From: Roseibium sp. Sym1
GTDB taxonomy: Bacteria > Pseudomonadota > Alphaproteobacteria > Rhizobiales > Stappiaceae
DNA: 64,000 nucleotides
Direction of reading: 5' to 3'
NCBI RefSeq assembly: GCF_027359675.1
Contig: NZ_CP114790.1
Coordinates: 1-64,000, forward strand
Numbering within the stretch: position 1 is the stretch's first letter; each line of letters begins with the position of its first letter. The notes below the pieces were generated by a model. It was not told where the DNA came from, did no database searches, and worked only from the letters and a program-made list of their open reading frames with translations. Below, piece after piece: positions 17,749-25,206 of this stretch. A program made the position numbers and the translations under genes.

Positions 17749-18690
17749 ATGGCGAAATCAGCGCTCAATCGCTCTTCTCATCGACCTGAGGGACGGCTGA
17801 TCGGCTATGCACGCGTCTCCACGGACGAGCAGGCGACTGAAGCCCAGGAGATGGAACTGCGATCGGCCGGCTGCGACACAATCGTTGAAGAATACGGATC
17901 CGGCGCATCGCGCGCGCGGCCCGCCCTTGCAAGGCTCGTTCGAGAGATTGGAGCGGGTGAGACTTTGGTTGTCGTCCGGCTTGACCGTCTCGCCCGCTCA
18001 GTGAACCATCTTTTGGAAGTGATCGAAGATCTGAACGCGAAGGGCGCACATTTTCGCTCGCTGAGCGACCCTATCGACACAACAACACCTCAGGGCATGT
18101 TTTCCCTTCAGGTTCTGGGGGCAGTCGCACAGCTCGAACGCGCCTTGACCTCCGAACGCACAAAAGCCGGCATCAAAGCCGCAAAGGCGAAAGGGAAGTT
18201 ACCCGGCAATCCAGGAATTCGAGAGCGCAGACCTGAAGCACTCGCCAAGATGACGGCCGCTCAGAAGGCAGCCTACGGCGCACGCATTCAGGCGACTGCC
18301 AGTCAATGGCTTCCCATTGTCCGGCGCATGCGCCCCGATCACACCTGGGACGATATCGCGCGATTTCTGAAAAGCCGCGGATTGGACTGGACGCCCGAAC
18401 GACTGCGGCGCGCGGTGAAGTGGATGGTCGCAGAGGGAATGGCGGACAAGGACCTGCTCAAAAAGTCGCCACCGCGTCCGCCGGAAGACCGGCTGATGAC
18501 GCTGGTTGCTGGCATCCATTCGTCCAATCCTGAGCTAACCTTGCGCGAAATCGCCAGCCAGCTCGAACGGCTGCACGAACGTACGCCCCGAGGCAGTATC
18601 AAATGGGCGCTCTCTTCCGTTAAGAACCTCATCGACCGCGCGAAACGCAATGGCCTGATCGACATTGGTGAAACAGAACTACCGGAGTGA
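17749..18690 (+). CDS. serine recombinase (resolvase/invertase type)
   Basis: 313 residues from the ATG at 17749; upstream in-frame codons back to 17599 give an unrelated leader. The resolvase domain (about 15-155) begins LIGYARVSTDEQ with the catalytic Ser24 and continues with RLDRLARS and the conserved QLERALTSERTKAGI. About 155 residues follow, with a helix-turn-helix-like region, longer than in a minimal resolvase but typical of plasmid recombinases. It probably resolves plasmid multimers or inverts a segment. It sits beside the replication operon, a common place for multimer resolution, and downstream of an inverted repeat that could be its site. Confidence 0.85.
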   Translation: MAKSALNRSSHRPEGRLIGYARVSTDEQATEAQEMELRSAGCDTIVEEYGSGASRARPALARLVREIGAGETLVVVRLDRLARSVNHLLEVIEDLNAKGAHFRSLSDPIDTTTPQGMFSLQVLGAVAQLERALTSERTKAGIKAAKAKGKLPGNPGIRERRPEALAKMTAAQKAAYGARIQATASQWLPIVRRMRPDHTWDDIARFLKSRGLDWTPERLRRAVKWMVAEGMADKDLLKKSPPRPPEDRLMTLVAGIHSSNPELTLREIASQLERLHERTPRGSIKWALSSVKNLIDRAKRNGLIDIGETELPE

Positions 18691-18777
18691 AAAATAGGCG
18701 CGAACGCAGTACAAATCGCGCGTTCTGATCCTACTGGAAACCTGGCAAACAAACCGTAAAGCCCAGAGCGCAGAAGC

Positions 18778-18987
18778 ATGGTCGCCCTGGTCATCAACAA
18801 CCGCGGGGAGCCTGCCCAGTGGGCCGTTGAGCGAGCCAACGCCATCATTGTTGAGCATGTTTCTACACTTGCCACAGCCGCCCGATCTGATGACAAAGCA
18901 GAGCTCGCGATTTCCGCAAATGCTCTCGGCCAGGCAATTGACGATTCCCTGCTCGGTACTTTCGATTGTCGCGTCGACAACGAGTGA
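18778..18987 (+). CDS. possible small hypothetical protein
   Basis: 69 residues, in the 340-base gap between the recombinase and the end of repC. Its composition is protein-like and predicted helical (ERANAIIVEHVSTLATAARSDDKAELAISANALGQAIDD), unlike nearby shadow frames. No strong ribosome binding site is visible and I recognise no family. It could be a small plasmid-encoded partner or chance. Confidence 0.3.
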   Translation: MVALVINNRGEPAQWAVERANAIIVEHVSTLATAARSDDKAELAISANALGQAIDDSLLGTFDCRVDNE

Positions 18988-19030
18988 AGCCTGAATCCGA
19001 AAAAGTGTGGCAACCCCGAACAAGTTGACG

Positions 19031-20344
19031 TCATGTTTCACACCTTCTCATAGGTTCTCGAGGGGCGTCGGACACTTCAAAGCCTTCTTTCCGGCTGCCA
19101 CTAGCATCAGAGGTCTCAGCCAACGCGCGGGCGGCTTTCTTGTCGGCATCGAGCTTTGCACGCAAGAGCGCCATCACCATCGGCCATGTCGAGAACTGGC
19201 CCTCTCTCGCCTTGTCGGTCAAGCTACGCAGATAGCCGCCAGCACTCTTGATCTGATCAGCTCGCTGCAGGATCGCCGCGAGCGTAATTCCGGCTTGTAC
19301 CTCGCCCATGGCCTCGCAAGCTTCTCGCCAGGCGCTCGGGCTGACCCTCAGCATCGGCCGGGCCACCTCCGTGGCCGCCAAAAAGTCCCGCCAATGGCGT
19401 ATTCCGCCCCCCTGGGCCATGTCCACAATATCGGGGCAAGCATCCAACACTATCCCCAAAGGCAACTCCCGTTTCGGCAAACTCCTCAAGTTGTTGTTTT
19501 TCTCGTCGGTCCCGCCAGCCTCTTTTTTTCGAGAGCGATGTTCAGATTCAAAATTAGAGTCTGGATTTGAATTCTGTATGTGGCGTCCAAAATGGGACTC
19601 ATTGGCATCCAGATTCTGTGTTTTCGTAAATGATTCCAAAATGTCATGCACCTCGGTCCACAACTCGTGCAGCTCTTCGCAAAGCTTCTCGATGACCTGG
19701 CGAGGCGCCGATCGCGGCAATCGGCCGACAATCTCCTGGTAGATCTGCTGGACACGGCCCCAGTTGCCCGGAACGCGTTCTTCGATGCCGGCATCTATCA
19801 TCTTCACAATATCCCGACGAAGGAGCGTAAGCCTCTCCTTTGCGATTTTGAATGCCTTCTTCTCGGCCTGCACGGCTTCTGCAAGCTGCTCGAACTCCTC
19901 GGCACGGGCGACGATCGGCGAGAGGTCGAAGCCATAGGCCTGTTCAACCTCCCCTCCCCGCCCCTTTCGCGCAAAACGCTTCCCGTTCGGGCTGTCACGG
20001 CGAACGATAAGGCCGCAATCAACTAGGACCGCCAGATGCCGGCGCAGCGTTGTTGGCGGCATACCATTGGCGCGCGCCATAAGCTGCTCGTTCGACGGCC
20101 ATACGATGAGCGTGCCGTCGCTGCAGAGCTCATTGTCCGGATGAAAAGATAGGAGCGCGTTGAGGATAGCCAGGGAACGGTCTGTGGCGCCAAGAAGGTC
20201 TCGGGCTTCGCGGATCGAGCGGAAGACCTTCCACTTCTCGACCGCTGCTCCATCAGGCATTGATTTCGCGGCAACTTGGCTTGCCATCAGGCCAAGCGTC
20301 ATCGGCCGCCGCCCAAAGGGCGTCGTTGTGATATGCGTCTGCAT
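19031..20344 (-). CDS. repC: plasmid replication initiator RepC
   Basis: 437 residues. The N-terminal half matches RepC initiators: TTPFGRRPMTLG near the start, then a winged-helix region (ILNALLSFHPDNELCSDGTLIVWPSNEQLMARANGMPPTTLRRHLAVLVDCGLI). RepC binds the origin, which in repABC plasmids lies within the repC coding sequence. It is the last gene of the leftward repABC set, 191 bases after repB, and that gap contains the predicted countertranscript RNA. The ribosome binding site GGTGA lies just before the ATG and overlaps the 3' arm of a hairpin, so translation is likely gated by RNA structure. The C-terminal region is rich in charged residues. It appears full length. Confidence 0.95.
   Translation of the reverse strand: MQTHITTTPFGRRPMTLGLMASQVAAKSMPDGAAVEKWKVFRSIREARDLLGATDRSLAILNALLSFHPDNELCSDGTLIVWPSNEQLMARANGMPPTTLRRHLAVLVDCGLIVRRDSPNGKRFARKGRGGEVEQAYGFDLSPIVARAEEFEQLAEAVQAEKKAFKIAKERLTLLRRDIVKMIDAGIEERVPGNWGRVQQIYQEIVGRLPRSAPRQVIEKLCEELHELWTEVHDILESFTKTQNLDANESHFGRHIQNSNPDSNFESEHRSRKKEAGGTDEKNNNLRSLPKRELPLGIVLDACPDIVDMAQGGGIRHWRDFLAATEVARPMLRVSPSAWREACEAMGEVQAGITLAAILQRADQIKSAGGYLRSLTDKAREGQFSTWPMVMALLRAKLDADKKAARALAETSDASGSRKEGFEVSDAPREPMRRCET
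19484..19640. other. candidate replication origin inside repC
   Basis: An AT-rich stretch inside an otherwise GC-rich coding sequence, with T-runs near 19497 and 19523. In characterised repABC replicons RepC binds and initiates at such an AT-rich segment within its own gene. The site is assigned by composition and family knowledge, not by a visible binding motif. Confidence 0.5.
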
Positions 20345-20354
20345 TTTCTTTCAC

Positions 20355-20371
20355 CTATTGCTAGGCAATAG
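20355..20371 (-). promoter_or_regulatory. repC leader hairpin next to its ribosome binding site
   Basis: Perfect palindrome CTATTGC-3-GCAATAG. On the repABC message its 3' arm runs directly into the repC Shine-Dalgarno (AGGTGA) about 11 bases before the ATG. Formation would restrict ribosome access. In repABC plasmids the countertranscript favours such an inhibitory structure, so this is its probable target hairpin. Confidence 0.6.
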
Positions 20372-20412
20372 AAAACTGCTCGCCGAAAAGGCGCTCACGA
20401 CTCAAAAGAGTC

Positions 20413-20441
20413 TTGACTGTGATTCCGGGAAGTGCGATTCT
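20413..20441 (+). promoter_or_regulatory. promoter of the repABC countertranscript RNA
   Basis: -35 TTGACT (20413-20418), a 17-base spacer, and -10 GATTCT (20436-20441), pointing rightward, opposite to repABC. Transcription would begin near 20448. The location between repB and repC is where the incompatibility RNA promoter lies in this plasmid family. Confidence 0.65.
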
Positions 20442-20447
20442 CTAGTC

Positions 20448-20493
20448 ACCACAACAAGAGAGGGCTTCCGGAAGCGATTTCGGTGGCCTTTTT
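20448..20493 (+). ncRNA. repABC countertranscript (antisense) RNA
   Basis: Predicted RNA of about 45-50 nucleotides, antisense to the repB-repC leader. It starts just after the -10 element and ends in a hairpin with a T-run. Family members are about 55 nucleotides and reduce RepC expression, setting copy number and incompatibility. The ends are inferred from the promoter and terminator. Confidence 0.6.
20463..20493 (+). terminator. Rho-independent terminator of the countertranscript
   Basis: The arms GGCTTCCG and CGGTGGCC pair with one wobble and one mismatch around a 10-base loop. TTTTT follows at 20489-20493. Confidence 0.6.
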
Positions 20494-20535
20494 CTTTGCC
20501 AAATTTCCTGCTGGCCGTGATTTACGACCGTTAAT

Positions 20536-21585
20536 TCAGTCGCTTCCTCCCTCTCCATCTCGCTGAAACTCTAGATAAAGGTGCTCTAGTCGATTCGACA
20601 AGTAAGCGCCAAATCGCGAGGCGTCCTTGGACTTCAAAGCCAACGTGAACGCCTTCCCACTGTCTTTAGTGGAGACCTTCACGGCGGCGTCGGATAGGCT
20701 CCAGGCTTTCTCCGCTGGACGTTGTTTCTTGGATTTTGTCGCTCTGGAGACCTTGAGCTTCTCAATCAGAAAGCCAAACCGCCCCCCTTCCTCAAGCTCG
20801 ATGAATGCATCAGATTGAATCAGTTCCAGTGCCAGTGCAGATTTTGCTGGCGCTTGTACGATTTTCTTAAGGTCTTCCCAACGATCGCGTCCAACCCCCT
20901 TGGCAGCACCCAGAGCATTGAGCACGGGAGCTGGGACGGTCTCGGCCACTGAGAGCATTCTGGACAGCAGAGTGTCATCAATGGTGAGAGCAGTCTTGAT
21001 TGTCGCTTTATCGATCCCCGACTCCTGCAGTCGCCTTGCGTATAGTGATTTCTCGATAAAGCTCAGATCGTCCCTGGCCGAGTTTTCTTGGCCTTGCGCA
21101 ATCACGTGGGCGATCTCTTCAAGAGGCTTCACGACCGCGCGGACTTTTTGGCCAAGTTTCTTCGCGACGCGCACCCTACGATGTCCGAAAACGATAATGT
21201 GACGTGCGCTATCGTCGGGACTAGGTCGAACCAGAACCGGTTGATGCTGGCCTGCTTCCTTGATTGCTTCAAGCAGTTCTTGGTCCTTAACCGGATCCTC
21301 GCCAATGCGATCCTGATAGGGGGAGGGGTCCAATTTTTCAGGGTCCAGGGAAACGACCACATCCCCCTCAAGCACCCGCATCGAATTCTCTGCCAAATCG
21401 TCCAGAGACTGCATCATCGACCGGGAAGCGCCCCGTCGTGCATAATCGACGCGAGATTCGCCTTTAGCTGCCGTTTCAGTCGGCTTATTGGGCTGAGCAC
21501 CTATGTTGCTCAAAAGATGTTTTCTAGCCATTATTCTCACCTGAAATCGCAGATACCGTATTGATTTTCCGTCGATTTTCCCCAA
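20536..21585 (-). CDS. repB: plasmid partition protein RepB (ParB family)
   Basis: 349 residues. The N-terminus is basic (MARKHLLSN after a short lead). A ParB N-terminal domain (about 60-155) has KLDPSPYQDRIGEDP, the QPVLVRPSPDD strand and HIIVFGHRRVRVAKKLGQKVRAVVK. A central helix-turn-helix region (about 165-215) follows with NSARDDLSFIEKSLYARRL and IDDTLLSRMLSVAETVP. RepB binds centromere-like parS sites and works with RepA ATPase to segregate the plasmid and repress the operon. It lies 24 bases after repA and before the repC leader. ATG at 21585 is the listed start; the in-frame ATG at MARKHLL, about 17 codons on, may be the true one. Confidence 0.93.
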   Translation of the reverse strand: MGKIDGKSIRYLRFQVRIMARKHLLSNIGAQPNKPTETAAKGESRVDYARRGASRSMMQSLDDLAENSMRVLEGDVVVSLDPEKLDPSPYQDRIGEDPVKDQELLEAIKEAGQHQPVLVRPSPDDSARHIIVFGHRRVRVAKKLGQKVRAVVKPLEEIAHVIAQGQENSARDDLSFIEKSLYARRLQESGIDKATIKTALTIDDTLLSRMLSVAETVPAPVLNALGAAKGVGRDRWEDLKKIVQAPAKSALALELIQSDAFIELEEGGRFGFLIEKLKVSRATKSKKQRPAEKAWSLSDAAVKVSTKDSGKAFTLALKSKDASRFGAYLSNRLEHLYLEFQRDGEGGSD

Positions 21586-21609
21586 TTTGCACGGCTGTCA
21601 AGAGTTTGG

Positions 21610-22806
21610 TCATTTCCGTCCCCATGCCTTGTGGATCAAAGAAGTGATTTCACCATTGACAGCGTTTAGGGACTCAATTGCTCGGTCATAAGTTGAACGA
21701 ACGAATTGGGCGCGCTCGACTTCATATACGGTCTGCTTGGTTATTCCAGCGTCGGAGATCGCAGTCGACTTCACCATTTGATTGTTCAGCATTCTCTTGT
21801 TGAACATCGCCTGCATAAAGCCGACCATTTGCGCCTGCGGACCGTCAGTCGCCTCGTATCGAGTCACAAGGAATCGGAACCAATCCAGAGTGACTTTTGC
21901 CCCCGCACTCTTGATGGACTGCAAGATGCCGCCAAGCATGAGCAGAAACTGGCTCATGCTCATCACGTCAAGCATTTGCGGATGGACAGTGATGAGAACC
22001 GCCGTAGAAGCGGTGAGTGCGGTCAGAGTCAGATAACCCAGTTGCGGCGGACAATCGATGACAATCACATCATATTCGTCATCAACTTCCTTTAGAGCTC
22101 TGGAAATACGTGTGAAGAACAGCCGCCCCTCGTGGGAATTCGCCGCAGCGAGGGGAGTTTCATACTCGTACTCCTGAAGCTCCAGGTTGGCGGGCACGAT
22201 ATCCAAACCGGGAAAGTTTGTTTGGCGAATGACGTCTTTGATAGAGCATCGAGCGTCATCATACCGAAGTGCCTCGAACAATGACGGGTTCTTGTCCAAT
22301 TCAGGCTGAACACCATGCAGAGCCGTCAATGAAGCCTGCGGATCGAGATCGATAGCCAGAACTCGATGTCCGGTCAGCGCGAGATACTGTGCAAGATGCG
22401 CGGTCGTAGTAGTCTTCCCAGATCCGCCCTTGAAGTTTACAACCGAGATAACCTGCAGATGCTCGCCGTCTCGACGGCGGGGGACATAATTCTTGATGTC
22501 GCTTCGACCGTGCTTGTCCAGGTACTCCCGCAGCTCCAACATCTGATATGCCGTGTAGGATCTTCGCCCGGAAGGGGAAACCGTTGGATCTGGCCCTTTG
22601 CCATCGAGGTGCAATTTTTTTATGTGGTTCTGCGTGACGCCGATGAAGTCGGCGACTTCGGCCAGGGAAAACATCCGCAGGCCCTTTTGCGCATCAGGGG
22701 GATACTGCTCCAATCGAAGCATATTCAACCGGTCAGAGATCAGTTCGCCCTGCTGAATGATCTCCTCGTCGAAATCTAACGACTCTTTTTCTGCGGCAGA
22801 AGACAC
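21610..22806 (-). CDS. repA: plasmid partition ATPase RepA (ParA family)
   Basis: 398 residues, the usual RepA size. An N-terminal DNA-binding helix-turn-helix (about 44-80, FSLAEVADFIGVTQNHIKKLHLDGKGP) precedes the ParA ATPase domain, with deviant Walker A KGGSGKTT at 126-133, then LAIDLDPQASLT and VIVIDCPPQLG. RepA positions plasmid copies with RepB and, with ADP, represses the repABC promoter. It is the first gene of the leftward operon, directly downstream of a 14-base inverted repeat that is a good candidate operator. The first ATG is used. Confidence 0.95.
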   Translation of the reverse strand: MSSAAEKESLDFDEEIIQQGELISDRLNMLRLEQYPPDAQKGLRMFSLAEVADFIGVTQNHIKKLHLDGKGPDPTVSPSGRRSYTAYQMLELREYLDKHGRSDIKNYVPRRRDGEHLQVISVVNFKGGSGKTTTTAHLAQYLALTGHRVLAIDLDPQASLTALHGVQPELDKNPSLFEALRYDDARCSIKDVIRQTNFPGLDIVPANLELQEYEYETPLAAANSHEGRLFFTRISRALKEVDDEYDVIVIDCPPQLGYLTLTALTASTAVLITVHPQMLDVMSMSQFLLMLGGILQSIKSAGAKVTLDWFRFLVTRYEATDGPQAQMVGFMQAMFNKRMLNNQMVKSTAISDAGITKQTVYEVERAQFVRSTYDRAIESLNAVNGEITSLIHKAWGRK

Positions 22807-22826
22807 CGAGATCTCACTTTCTTCGG

Positions 22827-22867
22827 AATAACGCTTTTCCTAAGACGAACAGCGGGAAAGCGTTATT
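22827..22867. promoter_or_regulatory. inverted repeat upstream of repA (operator or parS candidate)
   Basis: Arms AATAACGCTTTTCC (22827-22840) and GGGAAAGCGTTATT (22854-22867) are inverted with 13 of 14 positions matching and a 13-base spacer. It begins 21 bases upstream of the repA ATG. RepA/RepB of repABC plasmids bind palindromes here for autorepression or partition. It does not match the 16-base GTT..GC..AAC parS consensus. Confidence 0.6.
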
Positions 22868-23561
22868 ACTATGAGCGATTCCGGTACACGCGCAAGCGGT
22901 TTTTGGTTAACACAATCTTAACGAGTGCCTCCAGGTCAAATCTCGAGATCCCAAGATTTCCTATTTTTGTTGTTTATTTTCTGTAGCTTACGTTCGTATG
23001 GTGAATTTCACAGTATCATTATTTTTCCCCGAAAGATTTCCTAAGGGGCTCATCAAAGCAGGCATCTCATAGATGCCAATAGACGAAATTCCGCTTAAAT
23101 CTGCCACATTGCGACCCGACTCAGGAAAGTGAGAACCGCCAACAGCCAGACCTTCGTTTCCCTACAACAGCGCAATTTACCGCGGAACCCGCAGCGTGCG
23201 ATTTTTGGGTGGATACGCCTACGAGGGATCTGAAAACAAAAAGCAATCTTGGCAAAAATCGAGCGTTAATCAAAGGTTTCCCATCGTCACATTTGCCGAT
23301 TCCAACAACTCTCCTTAGGTGTGGAAAACTTTTTCTCAACCTTGCGATGACACTTCGTTCCGTGTTGGGTTGCGCCCTCTCGCAAGGTAATCAACCACTG
23401 ATTGCTGTAGTCGTATCTTATTGATCTCAAATATAAAAGGACACTCCGAATGACCTCCGGAGAGCCTGGGCATACCCTCATGCCCGGTCCGATAAATGCT
23501 GTCTCGGCGAGGCCGCACGATCCCCTGAACATCTCAGCTTTCACCGGTAGGGGAGGGGACA
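22868..23561. other. divergent repABC/trb control region, no gene recognised
   Basis: 694 bases separating leftward repABC from rightward trb. The first 180 bases are AT-rich and contain AGATTTCCTA twice (near 22954 and 23034), a 10-base palindrome ATCTCGAGAT, and a GTTAAC palindrome. Closer to trbB, around 23419-23440, there are TTGATC and TATAAA elements that could form a promoter. In Ti plasmids this interval holds traI and tra boxes; I find neither a LuxI-like frame nor the 18-base tra-box palindrome. All open frames here look like chance. Confidence 0.5.
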
Positions 23562-24566
23562 TTGAGGAACGGTGAAAGCCGTCGCAGGCTTATCGCCGGG
23601 CTGGGAGACTCGCTGGGGTCTACGATCCTGTCGGCGCTGTCGGACGACACTGTCGTTGAGATCATGCTCAACCCGGACGGACAGTTGTTCATCGAACGCG
23701 TCGGGAAGGGAATGGAGCCCTCCGGCGAGATGACGCCCCATGACGCCCAGATCATCATGGGCAAGGTCGCCCATGCGCTCGGCACGGAAATCACCTCTGA
23801 CAAGCCGATCATTTCCGGCGAGCTGCCGATAGGCGGTCATCGTTTTGAGGGTCTTCTGCCACCGGTCGTTTCCAAGCCGTCCTTCACGATCCGCAAGAAG
23901 GCATCGCTGCTCATCCCGCTTTCCAGGTACGTCGAGGATGGCGTGATGACGGACGGCCAAGCCACCGTGATCCGTGATGCGGTTGCCGGCCGGAAAAACA
24001 TTCTGGTTTCGGGCGGCACTGGCACCGGCAAAACGACCCTGACGAACGCGATCATTGGCGAAATGGTGTCCGTTGCTCCGGATCACCGCCTTGTCATTCT
24101 GGAAGACACAGCGGAAATCCAGTGTGCGGCCAGGAACGCCGTGATCCTGCACACGTCCGACACCGTGGACATGCAACGGCTCCTGAAATCGACCATGCGC
24201 TTGCGACCAGACCGGATCATTGTCGGCGAAGTGCGCGACGGTGCGGCTCTGACACTGCTCAAGGCATGGAACACGGGCCACCCGGGCGGCATCGCCACGG
24301 TTCACTCCGACAATGCCTTCACCGCACTGACGCGCCTTGAACAGTTGATCGCCGAAGTGTCTCAGCAGCCGATGCCCCAAGTCATAGCGGAAGCGGTTGA
24401 CCTCATCGTCTCGATCGAGCGCTCCCCCGAACACGGGCGCATCGTTCGGGACATCGTGACTGTGTCCGGCTTTCGGGACGGCACCTATGACATCCGCTCA
24501 GCAGTTGCATCTCAGTTCCTCAACAAAAATTCCAACGACAGACAAGGGACTCTTCATGTCGCGTAA
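23562..24566 (+). CDS. trbB: conjugal transfer ATPase TrbB (VirB11 type)
   Basis: 334 residues. The start is TTG at 23562, supported by GGGGAGGGG directly upstream and by homology beginning at [12 protein letters not shown]. The secretion ATPase motifs are present: Walker A GGTGTGKT (151-158), the Asp box [10 protein letters not shown], the His box [13 protein letters not shown], and [16 protein letters not shown]. TrbB is a hexameric inner-membrane-associated ATPase powering pilus assembly and DNA transfer. It is first of eleven rightward trb genes in the order known from Ti plasmids. Its end overlaps trbC by 11 bases. Confidence 0.95.
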   Translation: MRNGESRRRLIAGLGDSLGSTILSALSDDTVVEIMLNPDGQLFIERVGKGMEPSGEMTPHDAQIIMGKVAHALGTEITSDKPIISGELPIGGHRFEGLLPPVVSKPSFTIRKKASLLIPLSRYVEDGVMTDGQATVIRDAVAGRKNILVSGGTGTGKTTLTNAIIGEMVSVAPDHRLVILEDTAEIQCAARNAVILHTSDTVDMQRLLKSTMRLRPDRIIVGEVRDGAALTLLKAWNTGHPGGIATVHSDNAFTALTRLEQLIAEVSQQPMPQVIAEAVDLIVSIERSPEHGRIVRDIVTVSGFRDGTYDIRSAVASQFLNKNSNDRQGTLHVA

Positions 24567-24915
24567 TTTTGTATTTCTTCTCTTTCTCGCCGGTGCAGGA
24601 CTGTACCTAATTGAACCAGCCTTCGCCTCCGGCGGCGGCTCGCTTCCCTGGGAAGGCCCGCTTCAGCAAATCCAGGCCTCCATCAACGGTCCTGTCGCTG
24701 GCGCCGTTGGCCTGATCGCGGTGGCGATCGCCGGCGCGATGCTGATCTTCGGCGGTGAACTCAACGACTTTGCCCGCCGCCTGGCCTACGTGGTTCTGGT
24801 TCTCGGGGTCCTGCTCGGCGCGTCCACTATCGTCGGCCTGTTTGGTTCCTCCGGTGCCTCCATCGGCATTGCTCCGGAAGGGAACGCGGCAACCGTGGAC
24901 CCGGCTCGTGACTGA
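24556..24915 (+). CDS. trbC: conjugal pilin TrbC (VirB2 type)
   Basis: 119 residues from the ATG at 24556, chosen over an upstream in-frame ATG because AAGGGA precedes it and a signal peptide starts here ([26 protein letters not shown]). After cleavage near AFA-SG the mature protein has two hydrophobic segments ([21 protein letters not shown] and [22 protein letters not shown]), the VirB2/TrbC pilin design. In RP4 the homologue is cyclised by TraF. The gene overlaps trbB by 11 bases and trbD by 8. Confidence 0.93.
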   Translation: MSRNFVFLLFLAGAGLYLIEPAFASGGGSLPWEGPLQQIQASINGPVAGAVGLIAVAIAGAMLIFGGELNDFARRLAYVVLVLGVLLGASTIVGLFGSSGASIGIAPEGNAATVDPARD

Positions 24916-25204
24916 CGCGCCGGGCCTCAACAGAGCGCGGATCCACCGCGCTCTTTCTCGCCCGACATTGCTGTTCGGGGCAGACCGCGAGCTGGTGCTC
25001 GTGACCGGTCTTGCCTCGGTCATTCTGATTTTCGTGATCCTGAAGCCCTATGCCGCCGTGCTCGGCATCGCGATCTGGATCGTGGTGGTTGGCGTGCTGC
25101 GGATGATGGCCAAGGCGGACCCTCTGATGCGCGCTGTCTATCTGCGGCACGTCAAATACCGCGCCTATTACCGGCCGACATCCACGCCCTGGCGGAAATA
25201 CTGA
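24908..25204 (+). CDS. trbD: conjugal transfer protein TrbD (VirB3 type)
   Basis: 98 residues from a GTG at 24908 that overlaps the trbC stop by 8 bases. Longer in-frame readings upstream give unrelated sequence. The protein begins [33 protein letters not shown], the standard TrbD lead-in, and has one or two membrane segments ([38 protein letters not shown]), then [17 protein letters not shown]. TrbD is a small inner-membrane partner of the TrbE ATPase. It lies 2 bases before trbE. The size matches the roughly 99-residue family. Confidence 0.93.
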   Translation: MTDAPGLNRARIHRALSRPTLLFGADRELVLVTGLASVILIFVILKPYAAVLGIAIWIVVVGVLRMMAKADPLMRAVYLRHVKYRAYYRPTSTPWRKY

Positions 25205-25206
25205 AC

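Noticed and set aside
22868..23561. tra box or LuxI-type gene between repA and trbB
   Set aside because: No 18-base tra-box palindrome and no frame with LuxI features was seen.
23541..24434. Leftward open frame opposite trbB
   Set aside because: Entirely antisense to a well-supported trbB, with low-complexity Arg/His-rich translation.
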